Assembly: GCA_964644465.1 (NCBI GenBank)
Contig: CAZXVU010000125.1
Span: forward strand, 1-5,512
Source of the DNA: CAZXVU01 sp964644465
GTDB taxonomy: Bacteria > Chlamydiota > Chlamydiia > Chlamydiales > SM23-39
Reading direction: 5' to 3'
DNA: 5,512 bases
The translations under genes and the position numbers were made by a program. The notes under the pieces are model-generated. The model saw only the letters and a list, made by a program, of their open reading frames with translations, was not told where the DNA came from and ran no database searches. This document shows, piece after piece, positions 4,760 through 5,512 of the stretch (the stretch's first letter is position 1; every line of letters begins with the position of its first letter).

Positions 4760-5512
4760 TCAAGCTCGTTCGGAAGAGAGGACAAAGCTGAGTTTTTTGA
4801 GCCTATCAAGCAAGGCGGGCTGGGCCATGACGCCCCACTCTGCGCCGATGGCGACGGTCCCGACCCGTCTTTCCCCTGAAAGGAATTGGACCTCCACGGT
4901 CGATTTACCGGGATAATCGCGAAACAGGTCTTTGAGGGCGAGGAGGCCGCTTAGCCGAAGGGCATCAGCATCGAGTTTCAAAACGAGATGCTTGACCTCT
5001 TCTTGAGAGGAGGCCTCCTTTTTCTCTTTTTTGTCCTTCTTCCATTTCGGCTCGGGGGCTTTGGCAGACAATTTAAGCCGGTCGTAGAGTTCATCGAGGG
5101 TTTGCGCTTTGGCCTCATCGAGCGCGGTCAGATCTTCGAGGCCTTTAGCGCTGAGTTGCCGCTCGCCGTTTTCTTTCTTTTCGACCTGGAGGACGGCGTA
5201 AAGAAGCTGGTTTTCCTTGAGAATGGAGGCTTTTTCCTCGAAGAGCTCCGGCCAAATGGGAAGCTCGAACCTCTCCAATCCATCCCCTATGTTCAAAATG
5301 GCGAATTTTTTTTGGCTTTTCGAAGAGACCTTGATGGCGATGCTCTCCACGATAAATGCGGCGCGCAAGATGGATCCGTCAGGGAGGAGTTCAAGATCCT
5401 TGAACGGGACGCAAGAGAGCCGGGTCAGGAGTTTACGGTAGCTGTCCATCGGGTGGCCGGTGAGGTAAAAGCCGAGGAGCTCTTTTTCGCGGGAAAGCGA
5501 CTGGATCGGGGA
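4760..5512 (-). CDS. dnaE: DNA polymerase III alpha subunit, C-terminal part (5' partial)
   Basis: The frame is open through the right window edge, so only the last 250 residues are present. They begin SPIQSLSREKELLGFYLTGHPMDSYRK. The EKELLGFYLTGHPMD motif is the highly conserved link before the OB domain in DnaE. An OB-fold-like nucleic-acid-binding domain follows (visible residues about 46-131: GSILRAAFIVESIAIKVS, FAILNIGDGLERFELPIWPE, QLLYAVLQVE). Next comes a Lys/Glu-rich linker (about 155-171, KWKKDKKEKKEA) and the C-terminal domain (about 173-245, HLVLKLDADALRLSGLLALKDLF), which in DnaE binds the tau clamp-loader subunit. DnaE is the catalytic subunit of the replicative polymerase. The polymerase active site is outside the window. 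The internal ATG at 5449 is Met22 of the visible part, not the start. No break or unusual residue was seen; the product is not in doubt. Confidence 0.93.
   Translation of the reverse strand, partial: SPIQSLSREKELLGFYLTGHPMDSYRKLLTRLSCVPFKDLELLPDGSILRAAFIVESIAIKVSSKSQKKFAILNIGDGLERFELPIWPELFEEKASILKENQLLYAVLQVEKKENGERQLSAKGLEDLTALDEAKAQTLDELYDRLKLSAKAPEPKWKKDKKEKKEASSQEEVKHLVLKLDADALRLSGLLALKDLFRDYPGKSTVEVQFLSGERRVGTVAIGAEWGVMAQPALLDRLKKLSFVLSSERA

Overview
The window reads as a piece of bacterial chromosome. The best guess is a chlamydia-like organism (order Chlamydiales, probably an environmental lineage), held at moderate-to-low confidence. The case rests on a short type II secretion pseudopilin pair, a DnaE end with typical GHPMDSY wording, AT-rich sigma70/sigma66-like promoters, and a lineage-specific alpha-helical protein ending in a two-lobed hydrophobic segment. 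No rRNA, tRNA, CRISPR array or complete insertion sequence was seen.

Layout. Positions 1-834 (+ strand) hold the end of a GspG-like major pseudopilin and a second pseudopilin-like gene that overlaps it by 14 bases. Positions 883-1402 form a compact unit: two long inverted repeat arms around one small gene of the GxxExxY family (PD-(D/E)XK-like fold). That gene is broken by a one-base frameshift inside the very motif that names the family. Everything to the right lies on the minus strand. In transcription order (right to left) it is: the C-terminal end of dnaE (4760-5512), a 343-base AT-rich intergenic region with a clear promoter, a 383-residue unknown protein with a hydrophobic C-terminus (3265-4416), a perfect-stem intrinsic terminator (3205-3239), a second promoter, a 238-residue unknown protein (2407-3123), and a secreted TPR protein resembling BamD (1417-2349).

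How it fits together. The left genes belong to a secretion or pseudopilus system and the TPR protein to the cell envelope. DnaE is replicative housekeeping. The two unknown proteins are separately promoted transcription units between the housekeeping genes and look lineage-specific. The GxxExxY unit sits at the convergent junction between the pseudopilin and TPR genes and is flanked by an imperfect direct repeat. This makes it the best candidate in the window for a small mobile or domesticated cassette, and it is the most interesting signal here. All family calls come from reading the protein sequences; no database search was possible.
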